A model generated the notes under the pieces. It had not been told where the DNA came from. It ran no database searches and saw only the letters and a list, made by a program, of their open reading frames with translations. Position numbers and translations under genes: made by a program. Below are positions 1-7,705 of a stretch of DNA of 33,162 nt, piece by piece; position 1 is the stretch's first letter; each line of letters opens with the position of its first letter. The stretch is taken from assembly GCA_910586475.1 (NCBI GenBank), contig CAJUHM010000028.1, positions 1-33,162 on the forward strand, written 5' to 3'. The DNA is from an uncultured Muribaculaceae bacterium. Lineage in GTDB: Bacteria; Bacteroidota; Bacteroidia; Bacteroidales; Muribaculaceae.

Positions 1-88
1 TATTCCGTTTGGCCATTTCGCCAGCAACTTACGTCGGACGGCGCCTCTTGCTTCGAACAGACTCGCAGCAGGGCGACGCAGACGATTT

Positions 89-1414
89 TCAAAGACCGAA
101 TTCCTGCTTGAACGCTTCGACAAGATCAAGCTTTTCCCATGTGAACAGCTCGACCTCAACAGAACGTTCCCCCTCATATTTAGAGCGGAATGTCTTGGTA
201 ACAACCTGTGGCTCACGGCCCATATGACCATAAGAAGCCGTCTCGCGATAGATCGGGTTCCGGAGTTTCAGACGTTTTTCAATCGCATTCGGACGCATAT
301 CGACCAAGGCTGCGACACGTGCCGAGAGTTCTGCGTCGGAAATCGACAGATGCGATGTTCCGAACGTGTTGACATACAGGCTTACAGGCTGAGCCACACC
401 GATAGCATAGGCCACCTGGACAAGAGCCTGATCCGCGACGCCGGCCGCCACAAGGTTTTTGGCGATATGGCGCGCCGCATATGCCGCCGAACGGTCAACC
501 TTCGAGGGATCTTTGCCCGAGAAGGCGCCGCCACCGTGCGCACCGCGGCCACCGTAGGTGTCAACGATGATCTTACGTCCGGTCAGACCGGTATCTCCGT
601 GAGGTCCGCCGATGACGAACTTTCCGGTCGGATTGACATGGAGAATGAATTCATCGTCGATCATCGCCGCCTCCGACGCCGTCAGCTTCGACTTGACGCG
701 CGGAATTAGGATGTTGCGAACATCATTCGTGATGATTTCAAGCATCCTGCGGTCGGCCTCCTCCTGCGAAACCCCTTCAGAGGGCTGAATGAAGTCGTCG
801 TGCTGGGTCGAAACGACAATTGTGTGGACGCGAACCGGACGGTTGTCGCTGTCATATTCCACTGTCACCTGACTTTTCGAGTCAGGGCGCAGATAGGTGC
901 GCTCGCGGCCATTGACATCCGTGTAGACCATCTCCTTGCCCTCGCGGCGGATATCTGAAAGTTCCTTCAGAAGGATATGCGACAGATAAAGCGGCAGCGG
1001 CATGTAAGTCGCCGTCTCGTTGCAGGCATAGCCGAACATCATTCCCTGGTCGCCGGCACCCTGCTCATCCTCGGACTCGCGTTCCACACCGCGGTTGATG
1101 TCGGCACTTTGTTCGTGGAGAGCCGATAGAACGCCACACGACTCTGCCTCAAACTTCAGTTCGCTGCGGTCATAGCCGATCGATTTGATCACGTCGCGCG
1201 TAACTTCCATAAGATCCACATAAGCCGTGCTCTTAACCTCGCCGGCGACAGTTACGTGGCCGGTGGTCACGAGCGTCTCACATGCCACCTTAGAATTAGG
1301 ATCATAGGCAAGAAATTCATCGAGAACCGCATCAGAAATCTGGTCGGCCACTTTGTCAGGATGTCCTTCGGAAACAGACTCCGAAGTAAAAAGATAATTC
1401 TTATTCATAGTCAT
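89..1414 (-). CDS. metK: S-adenosylmethionine synthetase (MetK)
   Basis: This enzyme makes S-adenosylmethionine from methionine and ATP in the cytoplasm, and so supplies the methyltransferases and radical-SAM enzymes elsewhere in this window. The 441-residue product opens with the family signature SESVSEGHPDKVADQISDA. It contains GAGDQGMMFGYA (ATP-binding loop) and GGGAFSGKDPSKVDRSAAY (the P-loop-like second signature). An insert near residues 190-215 is of the kind seen in Bacteroidota MetK. Two ATGs lie six bases apart (1414 and 1408) and either could be the start. The gene is monocistronic as far as visible. Its long leader (about 1415-1585) holds a SAM-II-type aptamer and a terminator-like hairpin, so feedback control by its own product is the likely regulation. 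Identification is very secure; the leader reading is inference. Confidence 0.98.
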   Translation of the reverse strand: MTMNKNYLFTSESVSEGHPDKVADQISDAVLDEFLAYDPNSKVACETLVTTGHVTVAGEVKSTAYVDLMEVTRDVIKSIGYDRSELKFEAESCGVLSALHEQSADINRGVERESEDEQGAGDQGMMFGYACNETATYMPLPLYLSHILLKELSDIRREGKEMVYTDVNGRERTYLRPDSKSQVTVEYDSDNRPVRVHTIVVSTQHDDFIQPSEGVSQEEADRRMLEIITNDVRNILIPRVKSKLTASEAAMIDDEFILHVNPTGKFVIGGPHGDTGLTGRKIIVDTYGGRGAHGGGAFSGKDPSKVDRSAAYAARHIAKNLVAAGVADQALVQVAYAIGVAQPVSLYVNTFGTSHLSISDAELSARVAALVDMRPNAIEKRLKLRNPIYRETASYGHMGREPQVVTKTFRSKYEGERSVEVELFTWEKLDLVEAFKQEFGL

Positions 1415-1442
1415 TTAGAGAGTGTTATAATAAAATGAACAC

Positions 1443-1473
1443 AAAAAAAGGCGTTGCCTCACAAGCAATGCCT
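1443..1473 (-). terminator. Terminator-like hairpin in the metK leader
   Basis: On the minus strand AGGCATTGC pairs with GCAACGCCT (one A-C mismatch), with a 7-nt loop, and is followed immediately by a run of seven T. It lies between the SAM-II-type aptamer and the metK start codon, about 30 nt before the ATG. That places it as a possible attenuator controlled by the aptamer. On the plus strand there is no T tract. Confidence 0.6.
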
Positions 1474-1520
1474 CAACCGGAAAACGTCAGCCGGACGCCG
1501 CAGCGTCGCTGGAAATGTCA

Positions 1521-1577
1521 TGCGGTTTTAGCATTTTTTTGGAAGTGGTTGCAAGCAGCCAAATTTGTCCACTTTCT
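1521..1577 (-). promoter_or_regulatory. SAM-II-type riboswitch aptamer in the metK leader
   Basis: Read on the minus strand, stem P1 is AAGTGG (1574-1569) paired with CCACTT. Its loop contains ATTTGG and then GCTTGCAACCAC. After a 12-nt linker from CCAC (ending in an A run) comes GCTAAAA. SAM-II RNAs (the alphaproteobacterial metA motif) have the same order: a GAUUU-type loop strand, GCUUGCA next to the P1 3' arm, a linker of about 12 nt, then GCUAAA. The SAM-binding pseudoknot forms between UUGC and GC(U)AA, and both strands are present here. Only a GG/CC pair extends the pseudoknot further, so that part is weak. The position directly after the predicted start site and in front of metK fits the ligand. 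The match was made from memory of the family, not by a covariance search. Confidence 0.8.
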
Positions 1578-1588
1578 GTTTTCAGCCG

Positions 1589-1622
1589 CAAAGTTAACGC
1601 TTTTTCCCGACATAACGAAAAA
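1589..1622 (-). promoter_or_regulatory. metK promoter
   Basis: The minus strand carries TAACTTTG (1596-1589), a perfect match to the Bacteroidetes -7 element. A weak -33 element (TTCG within TTTTTCG) sits 19 nt upstream. The predicted start site near 1585 puts the aptamer at the very beginning of the transcript. The -33 region overlaps the U-tract of the upstream gene's terminator, so the two transcription units are packed end to start. Confidence 0.6.
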
Positions 1623-1650
1623 GGGCGCGCCAAAAAATTCGGCGCGCCCT
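1617..1650 (-). terminator. Intrinsic terminator of the TonB receptor/lipoprotein operon
   Basis: AGGGCGCGCC (1622-1631) and GGCGCGCCCT (1641-1650) form a perfect 10-bp GC-rich stem with a 9-nt loop. Read on the minus strand it is followed by TTTTT. It lies 25 nt after the lipoprotein stop codon. Confidence 0.85.
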
Positions 1651-1674
1651 CTGTCTGACATGAGTTATGCTTTT

Positions 1675-3711
1675 TTATTCGGCATCGTTCCACGTACAGC
1701 TCTTGAATGTGAACTGTGCCGGGCCGGTAACCTCATAGATGATGGTGGCCGGCTTAGTCGTGCCGTCATAATAGTAGAAGTTGATTGTGAAAAGCACCTC
1801 AAGACCGCTAACAGGCACCGCATCGGGATGAAGGATTGCCAGAGCGGCGGGGAGTACTTCTGTCTCGAAACGCTGCTTCTCAAGCGCGACAACCTCTTCG
1901 TCGGTCATTGAGCTGTAGCCGGCATACTGGGTTTTGGCTGCCGTAGGACGAAGATCGACATTTCCCTGATAGGCCGAAGTACCGCAATAGTACTCGTTGT
2001 TGCCATATGATGAAACATAGGCTGCACCATCGGGAACATTATTCTTCACCCAGTCGACACAAGTCTGATAATAGAGCGTCGAGATAGCGATTCCACGACC
2101 TGCGGGAAGTGTGATCGTAACGTTCGGGTCATACATCCACTTGCCGCCGTTGCGCACAAACTGCGCGGTTTCGGTGGCAACGCCGTTGTTGAGAACCCAT
2201 TCCGTTCCGTTGAAAGCATACTGGTCGCAGCGTGTGACGGTTTCAGAACCGTTGTAGTAATAATAAACTACAAAATGAGCGTCTTCAGCCTGAGCATATG
2301 GATATTTCTGCTTCATGAAGATCGGCAGATAAGTCGCGGGGCCTTCTCCGGAAAGATTGTCGTAGTTCTGACCCATAGCCTGATAGTCGGAGTGGGAAAG
2401 GACAACGGTGTTGACCATCGGCGCCCATGTCGAACCGTTGAAGGTGTAGATGGCATTTTCATTGGTCGAAGCAACCGTCACGGCACGGGAAGCGGCATTG
2501 GCAGCAAGTGTCGAGATTGAAGAATCGCCGACCTTGGTAATGATCGTATTGAGGTACTTGCCCTTGCTTGCAATGGCCATCACATAGCCCTCGAAGGTCA
2601 CTGTCGCGCCATCGGTCAGCAGACCCTTAAGTGTAGAGCCGGCTCCATAAGGGCTGACTTGCACAGTTGTGCCGTCGAGCGCAATATTGATGTAATTGCC
2701 GCTGACAGTGACTGTTCCGGTAAACTTGCTGTAGACGGGCGAAATAGGCGACGCGCCTGCTGCCATCGAGGAAGAAACGAACTCGTCGATCTCCGCGCCG
2801 GTCCATGCCTTAGGCGCAGGATAGGTCACAGACTGGTTGCCAGAAACCTCAGGCGAAGAGCCTTTTGCGAGCTGCCAACCGTAGTTGTAGCTGTCGAGGG
2901 TGGTGCTGACAGTCAGCTGATCGCCGATCTTCAGTTCGCTGTTGTTGGTGGGCTGATAAGTGAACACCGCACCCGTAGCGTCGGCGATGATCGGGCCCTG
3001 GGTAGAGATCGCCATGACAACCGCATCGGCGGTTACCTCGTCGCCCTTGGCCATCGACGACAAAGATCCGAGAACGCTCGACGGAGTGAACCCGGGCACA
3101 TCAGGACCGGGAGTCGTTGTGAACACAGGGTCTGTTGCCGAAGTGTTATAGTTGACGATCACGCACTCTCCGGCCTGAGCATCTGCGAAATGGCTCTTGA
3201 GAAGGCCGGGGATAGAGCGGGCGGCAGTGTGCGACGGAGCGAACGCGGCGGTGTAGTCATCCTCGCTGCCCCAGACCGACTGATAATCCTCGTCAGTAAC
3301 CACATATTTCTTGGCGCCTGCTGCCTGAGCCACCTCAGTGGGAAGAGCTTCGGCAACATTATAGGTCACCTTGATGGCCGAACCGTCAGATAGCGCGAAA
3401 TAGGGGAATTTCGGATCTGAAAGCAGTGCTGGGATATAATCGCGGGCAGTAATCTTATCCGTGAAATAGCCCTGAGAGCCGACTGCGGCCAGGTCTCCGG
3501 CGAGAGCCTCGCCCGCAAGCGCCTTGTTTGTCGAATTCGCAGCAAGAGTCTTATAATCAACGGCTGTCAGAGTGTAGTCGATCGTCCGCACATCCGTCGG
3601 ACGCGGCTCCTCAAACCCGTCGAGCTTGTCGTTCCATGAATTGTCGTCGCACGCAGCCAGAACAAGGGTGCATCCGGCAACAACCATCAGGCGATTCATA
3701 TATTGTTTCAT
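1675..3711 (-). CDS. Surface lipoprotein of unknown function with three repeated modules, partner of the TonB receptor
   Basis: The product has 678 residues. It starts with a lipoprotein signal peptide ending in the lipobox LAAC (Cys21), followed by an acidic DDN typical of exported Bacteroidetes lipoproteins. I do not recognise a named family over the full length. Three degenerate copies of one module are visible at about residues 51-118, 137-188 and 437-487. Each has DY[KQ], then an [IL]P plus bulky/basic segment, then an alternating V-x-Y strand (IKVTYN, VIVNYN, VVYYYYN). Residues about 210-395 hold two beta-rich stretches that could be OB-like folds (SSMAKGDEVTADAVV...; SKFTGTVTVSGNYINI...). 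The C-terminus is rich in Tyr and Phe. It lies 26 nt downstream of the TonB receptor and probably shares its transcript, so a role in capturing the receptor's ligand at the cell surface is likely but unproven. Confidence 0.85.
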   Translation of the reverse strand: MKQYMNRLMVVAGCTLVLAACDDNSWNDKLDGFEEPRPTDVRTIDYTLTAVDYKTLAANSTNKALAGEALAGDLAAVGSQGYFTDKITARDYIPALLSDPKFPYFALSDGSAIKVTYNVAEALPTEVAQAAGAKKYVVTDEDYQSVWGSEDDYTAAFAPSHTAARSIPGLLKSHFADAQAGECVIVNYNTSATDPVFTTTPGPDVPGFTPSSVLGSLSSMAKGDEVTADAVVMAISTQGPIIADATGAVFTYQPTNNSELKIGDQLTVSTTLDSYNYGWQLAKGSSPEVSGNQSVTYPAPKAWTGAEIDEFVSSSMAAGASPISPVYSKFTGTVTVSGNYINIALDGTTVQVSPYGAGSTLKGLLTDGATVTFEGYVMAIASKGKYLNTIITKVGDSSISTLAANAASRAVTVASTNENAIYTFNGSTWAPMVNTVVLSHSDYQAMGQNYDNLSGEGPATYLPIFMKQKYPYAQAEDAHFVVYYYYNGSETVTRCDQYAFNGTEWVLNNGVATETAQFVRNGGKWMYDPNVTITLPAGRGIAISTLYYQTCVDWVKNNVPDGAAYVSSYGNNEYYCGTSAYQGNVDLRPTAAKTQYAGYSSMTDEEVVALEKQRFETEVLPAALAILHPDAVPVSGLEVLFTINFYYYDGTTKPATIIYEVTGPAQFTFKSCTWNDAE

Positions 3712-3737
3712 TGTCTTTACGTTGATAAGATGAGGGA

Positions 3738-6494
3738 TTAGAAATTGATTTTAAGTTTGCAGCTGTAGGTGCGGCCGAATGAATAGAACACACGGTTCAC
3801 ATTGTACCATGTGCCGACTTCGCCGAGAGCCGACTGTGCCTGTGTCACATAGTTGTAGTTGCAGAGGTTGTTGACATTTCCGTAGACTGTTGCGTCGAGC
3901 GCACCGATCTTGAAGGTGTAGCTGGCGCTCAGGTCAAGCTGATTGCCCCATGGAATTCTCCAGGGAGTTCCGGGCTTGAGCACTTTGCCGTTGGAAAGGT
4001 TCGACGAATTGACCGAGATGTCGCTGTAGTTGCGGTCATAGACAGTCCAGTCAGCACCGATGCGGAAGCCCTTGAAGGGACGGAATGTCACTCCGAGAGC
4101 GGCAGTTGTCTGAGCCGATCCTGAAACCTTCACGCCTTTCTGTTCGAGAGTAGCGTGGAGATGATCCTCAGCCATGATTCCGGAAGCGATCGTACCGTTG
4201 AGATTTGAAAGCGGCGCGCCGTTCTGGTTGTAGAAATAACCTGTTGCATTCGAATCCCAGATCCAGTCGCCGAGCGAGATCATCGCATCGAAGTCAAGCC
4301 ATTTGAAAGGTTTGTATTTTGCCGAGAGTTCGACTCCCATGTGGCGTGCGTCGACACCGGACATAGCGAAATAGTAGTAGTTAGAACCATCCTTAGCGAT
4401 TGCCGGGTCGATCTGTTCGCCACGGCTCATCGTACGGTCCATCCACTTAGTGTAGTACGCATTGAGTTCGATAGCGAGTTTCGGCGAATGATAGCCGTAG
4501 CCGAATTCAAACGAGCCGACCTTTTCATTGAGTGCGTCGGGGTTGGTGATGTTCGAGCGCTGGGCACTCAGGAAGACACCATAGGAGAAGAAGGGAGCAC
4601 GGGAGATGAAACCTCCGTTGAAGAACACGTTGTTATGGCGGTCGATGTTATAGTTGACACCACCTTTGATTGTTCCACCGAGGAAGTTTTTGGTTTCCGA
4701 ACGTGAGTGTTCTGCATCGTAGTAGTAGAAGTCTTTTCTCCAGTAGGTGTTGTTGTTGAGCGCACCTGCGAGAACGAGATTGAGTCTCTTGTCGAGAAGC
4801 GTGTATTCGGCCTGGCCGTAGACACCCTCCTGACACACGAAACCGTCATAGTTGCGGTTCACAACGTCACCGACATGAAGCTTTTCATAAACCCAGTTAA
4901 GGTCGTTCTTATTGTGGACAGCATTGTTATAGGGCTGCACATTGCTGCGGTTGGCATTGTCGATGTAGTATTCACCGCCGAAGAGGTCGTCGATGACAGT
5001 CTTGTGATGACCGACATAGTAGCGGAGGTCGAGACCGCCGGTGAGGTTCAGAGAAGTTCCGTTAGTGAAATCCATGCGCTTCTTGTAGCTCGAGATAAGA
5101 CCGTAGGTCGAATGGCTGTTAAGCTGCTTGCCGATGACCATATTCGAACCGGTTGTCGACGCGGCGTTCATCTCTTCGACCGCTGCGTAGTCGTAGTAGC
5201 CTTCCGGAGTGCGGAACTGCATGTTAAGGTTACCGTTGTTGGCTCCATACCATGAAGAGGAGTAAGAAGTCGAGTTGCCTTCCGCATCATAGACCGTGCG
5301 GCCAAGGCCTGTGCGGCCACCGCCGGAAGTGATCGAAAGATAGAACGAAGTCGAGAGCGACTGCGATTCGTCGATCTGCCAGATGTGATTGAGAGCGATC
5401 TGGGGCTTGTGGTAGAAGTTATGGTTCGAGTTGTAGACCTGTCCGTTTTTGCGGAATCCATAGGTCGGGTTATAGCGATAGGGGCTCTCGCCGGCCATGT
5501 AGTCGCGGACACTCTGCCAGCCTTCGATTGTCAGACCGTTGTTGTAGTTGCGCTGGTCGTGCCACTGCGGAGCACCGAATCCGGTCAGACCGATCTGATG
5601 AGACGCGTTGATGCGCTTTGTCAGATTGAAGAACCACGAATAAGAATCGTAGGCAGTTCCCTGAATATAGCCGTCGGCCCACTTGCGGGCTCCGAGAACG
5701 GTGAGCGCCCAGCCGTTTTTCATAAGGCCTGTCGAGAATTTCATGCCGATCTGATTGAGGCCGTCATTGCCCATTCCGTACCATACGGAACCTCCTTTTT
5801 CAACATCGATCGTACGGGTCGTGATGTTGATTGTTCCTCCGATCGAGGGTGTAGACACGATTGTCGCACCGAGACCGCGCTGGGTCTGGATCGACGATGC
5901 CACGTCGGAAAGGTTGGCCCAGTTGCTCATGTAGACACCGCCCCACTCCATGTCGTTGACCGGAATACCATTGATAAGCATTGCCACATTTTCGCTCTGG
6001 AAGCCGCGCATACGGGTCTTGGCATCACCATAACCTCCACCTTCGCTACGGGTGTAGACGCCGGGAGTTGTCTTCAGGATCTCAAGGAGTTCCTGGTTAC
6101 CGAGTTTGAACTCGATTTCCTGGGCCGACACCGTCGACATGGCGACAGGAGTCTCGCGGGTCTTACCTACCGACTGGGTGACCACAACGTCTGAAAGCAT
6201 AGCCGCCGACGGTTCGAGTCTGACTGTGCCGATGTTTGCGCTTGCGGCAACAGTCAGAGTTTTATAGCCGATAAAGCTGATTTGCAACTGTTTCGCGCCT
6301 TGAGGCACGGAAAGTTTAAACCGGCCGTCAACATCTGTGGTTGTTCCGACGGAGGCTTTTCCAGCCACTGTTACCGATGCTCCTGCCATAGGCTCATCGG
6401 ATTCGTCAACCACCACACCGGTACACACAAAATTGGCAGCCATTGCAATGCAGGCCAGCCAGATGGTGCAGGTTAAGGTCAGAAGTCTCTTCAT
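3738..6494 (-). CDS. TonB-dependent outer-membrane receptor
   Basis: The 918-residue protein has a signal peptide (about 1-19) and a carboxypeptidase-regulatory-like beta-sandwich (about 22-100, GVVVDESDEPMAGASVTV ... GRFKLSVPQG). The hinge segment LSDVVVTQSVGK follows, then a plug domain (about 115-235) with LLEILKTTPGV, MRGFQSENVAMLINGIPV and STPSIGGTINITTR. A long beta-barrel runs to the C-terminal aromatic residue (KLKINF). This is the SusC/CirA-like architecture of energised importers. No SusD gene is adjacent; instead the next gene encodes a different lipoprotein. The ligand cannot be read from sequence. The gene is preceded by a roughly 200-nt structured leader, which suggests ligand- or RNA-level control. 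The family assignment is secure; the substrate is unknown. Confidence 0.95.
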   Translation of the reverse strand: MKRLLTLTCTIWLACIAMAANFVCTGVVVDESDEPMAGASVTVAGKASVGTTTDVDGRFKLSVPQGAKQLQISFIGYKTLTVAASANIGTVRLEPSAAMLSDVVVTQSVGKTRETPVAMSTVSAQEIEFKLGNQELLEILKTTPGVYTRSEGGGYGDAKTRMRGFQSENVAMLINGIPVNDMEWGGVYMSNWANLSDVASSIQTQRGLGATIVSTPSIGGTINITTRTIDVEKGGSVWYGMGNDGLNQIGMKFSTGLMKNGWALTVLGARKWADGYIQGTAYDSYSWFFNLTKRINASHQIGLTGFGAPQWHDQRNYNNGLTIEGWQSVRDYMAGESPYRYNPTYGFRKNGQVYNSNHNFYHKPQIALNHIWQIDESQSLSTSFYLSITSGGGRTGLGRTVYDAEGNSTSYSSSWYGANNGNLNMQFRTPEGYYDYAAVEEMNAASTTGSNMVIGKQLNSHSTYGLISSYKKRMDFTNGTSLNLTGGLDLRYYVGHHKTVIDDLFGGEYYIDNANRSNVQPYNNAVHNKNDLNWVYEKLHVGDVVNRNYDGFVCQEGVYGQAEYTLLDKRLNLVLAGALNNNTYWRKDFYYYDAEHSRSETKNFLGGTIKGGVNYNIDRHNNVFFNGGFISRAPFFSYGVFLSAQRSNITNPDALNEKVGSFEFGYGYHSPKLAIELNAYYTKWMDRTMSRGEQIDPAIAKDGSNYYYFAMSGVDARHMGVELSAKYKPFKWLDFDAMISLGDWIWDSNATGYFYNQNGAPLSNLNGTIASGIMAEDHLHATLEQKGVKVSGSAQTTAALGVTFRPFKGFRIGADWTVYDRNYSDISVNSSNLSNGKVLKPGTPWRIPWGNQLDLSASYTFKIGALDATVYGNVNNLCNYNYVTQAQSALGEVGTWYNVNRVFYSFGRTYSCKLKINF

Positions 6495-6570
6495 AAGATT
6501 TTAATTAGATGAATAATAGATTATGATTGGTTAGATTATATGCAGCTACGCATTAGCCGACCTCGATGTT

Positions 6571-6668
6571 CTCCTACCGGACGCACCCGCGGAAAACAAC
6601 AAACCGCCCCCGGTCCTGCGCCGGAGAAGCGCAGAGCAGAGCGGATGGATATGTCATGACGGTAGGAG
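6571..6668 (-). ncRNA. Structured RNA leader (possible riboswitch, class unknown) of the TonB receptor operon
   Basis: A perfect 9-bp helix closes the element: CTCCTACCG (6571-6579) with CGGTAGGAG (6660-6668). Inside it are a 6-bp hairpin CTGCGC/GCGCAG (6616-6621/6629-6634) and a second arm built from GAC/GTC (6580-6582/6613-6615) and GCGG/CCGC (6589-6592/6604-6607). The arrangement resembles a three-way junction. A competing pairing GACGC/GCGTC between the flank at about 6670 and the 6580 region would break part of it. The element lies between the predicted start site (near 6693) and the receptor ATG (6494). I compared it by memory with TPP and cobalamin riboswitches and found no convincing match. 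Confidence 0.5.
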
Positions 6669-6697
6669 GGCGTCAACTCTCTATGGATTGTTTTGTG

Positions 6698-6705
6698 CAA
6701 AATTA
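6698..6705 (-). promoter_or_regulatory. -7 element of the TonB receptor operon
   Basis: The minus strand reads TAATTTTG, a perfect TAnnTTTG match. No good -33 TTTG is visible at the usual spacing. Transcription from here would give a leader of about 200 nt before the receptor. Confidence 0.5.
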
Positions 6706-6924
6706 CGAATAAATTACCAAAAACCCCTAACAGATGTAAACTTTTGTTTACTTTTTTCCCGAATCCGCCAATAAGATTCAGCGTTTGTCCGCAAACAAGA
6801 TGGCACAACACCACCGCAACAACTTCGTATGCACCCTTTAAGCCTGCCCGTCTCCAACTTCCCGAATACTCTTGCGCAATGCTCCGTTTATATAATTTAA
6901 CTCACAAAATACACGCAAAATGCC

Positions 6925-6932
6925 TATATTTG
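6925..6932 (+). promoter_or_regulatory. -7 element of the RsmI-type methyltransferase gene
   Basis: TATATTTG matches TAnnTTTG exactly. It sits inside the first possible reading of the gene (ATG at 6920), and an in-frame GTG starts 5 nt after it. The -33 region is weak (TTTA at about 6896). Confidence 0.5.
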
Positions 6933-6937
6933 CAATT

Positions 6938-7672
6938 GTGAATAATAAAGCTGAAAATACGTCAGGCCGTCACGCCACGCTTTATCTTCTTCCTGTGCCG
7001 CTGAGCGATGTCGCTCCGGCCTCTGTGATGCCTGAGCACAACATCAATGTCGCCCGCAGCGTAAAACACTTCATAGTCGAGAATGTCCGCTCTGCCAGAC
7101 GTTTTCTCAAACGATGCGACCGGTCGATAGAAATTTCCGAACTCTCCTTCACCGTACTCGACGAACACACCGATCCCGCCGACGTCCCTGACATGCTCTC
7201 ACCGTTGGCTGAAGGAATGGACATGGCTGTCATCTCCGAAGCGGGATGTCCGGCCGTTGCCGATCCCGGCGCGCTTGCCGTCGAGGCGGCCCTGCGGCGA
7301 GGCTTCGACGTCCAGCCACTCATCGGCCCCTCCAGCATCCTGCTGTCTCTGATGGCATCCGGCTTCAACGGACAGAAATTCGCCTTCGAAGGCTATCTGC
7401 CCCACGACTCCGGCACCCGCCAGCGACGGCTGAAAGAAATGACAGGCCGCATCACACGCGAAGACCAGACACAAATCTTCATCGAGACGCCCTACCGCAA
7501 CAACCGTCTCATCGCAGAACTCGCAAAAACCCTTCCCGGATCAATGCGGCTCTGCGTGTGCTCCGACCTGACAGGACCCGACCAGAAAATAGCATGCCGC
7601 TCCCTCGCCGAATGGGCCAGAGCCAGCTACAACTTCGACAAAATTCCGGCCATCTTCCTATTATACAAATAA
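6938..7672 (+). CDS. SAM-dependent methyltransferase, RsmI/tetrapyrrole-methylase family
   Basis: The protein belongs to the fold that includes RsmI, which 2'-O-methylates C1402 of 16S rRNA. Visible signatures are LYLLPVPLSD at the N-terminus (normally LYLVPTPIGN), AVISEAGCPAVADPG (the SAM-loop signature), PLIGPSSILLSLMASGF and FIETPYRNNRL. At about 244 residues it is shorter than typical RsmI and matches the short Bacteroidota paralogue, so the exact RNA target is uncertain. The ATG at 6920 lies upstream of a perfect -7 box (6925-6932), so a transcript from that promoter could not include it. The in-frame GTG at 6938, 5 nt after the box, is my preferred start. The downstream hydrolase gene follows by 33 nt and probably shares the transcript. 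Confidence 0.85.
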   Translation: MNNKAENTSGRHATLYLLPVPLSDVAPASVMPEHNINVARSVKHFIVENVRSARRFLKRCDRSIEISELSFTVLDEHTDPADVPDMLSPLAEGMDMAVISEAGCPAVADPGALAVEAALRRGFDVQPLIGPSSILLSLMASGFNGQKFAFEGYLPHDSGTRQRRLKEMTGRITREDQTQIFIETPYRNNRLIAELAKTLPGSMRLCVCSDLTGPDQKIACRSLAEWARASYNFDKIPAIFLLYK

Positions 7673-7705
7673 TCAGCACCCACAAAGAGGCCTCTTCCCA
7701 GAATC

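Noticed and set aside
1..88. Possible gene fragment at the left edge
   Set aside because: The 88 bases after the metK stop show no convincing coding frame or hairpin; too short to call.
1415..1585. SAM-I riboswitch before metK
   Set aside because: No SAM-I core motifs are present; the conserved blocks match SAM-II instead.
6495..6693. TPP or cobalamin riboswitch before the TonB receptor
   Set aside because: GGCTAATGCGTAG loosely resembles the TPP 3' half, but CTGAGA and the other conserved TPP blocks are missing. The cobalamin box GCCAGGAGACCTGCC is also absent.
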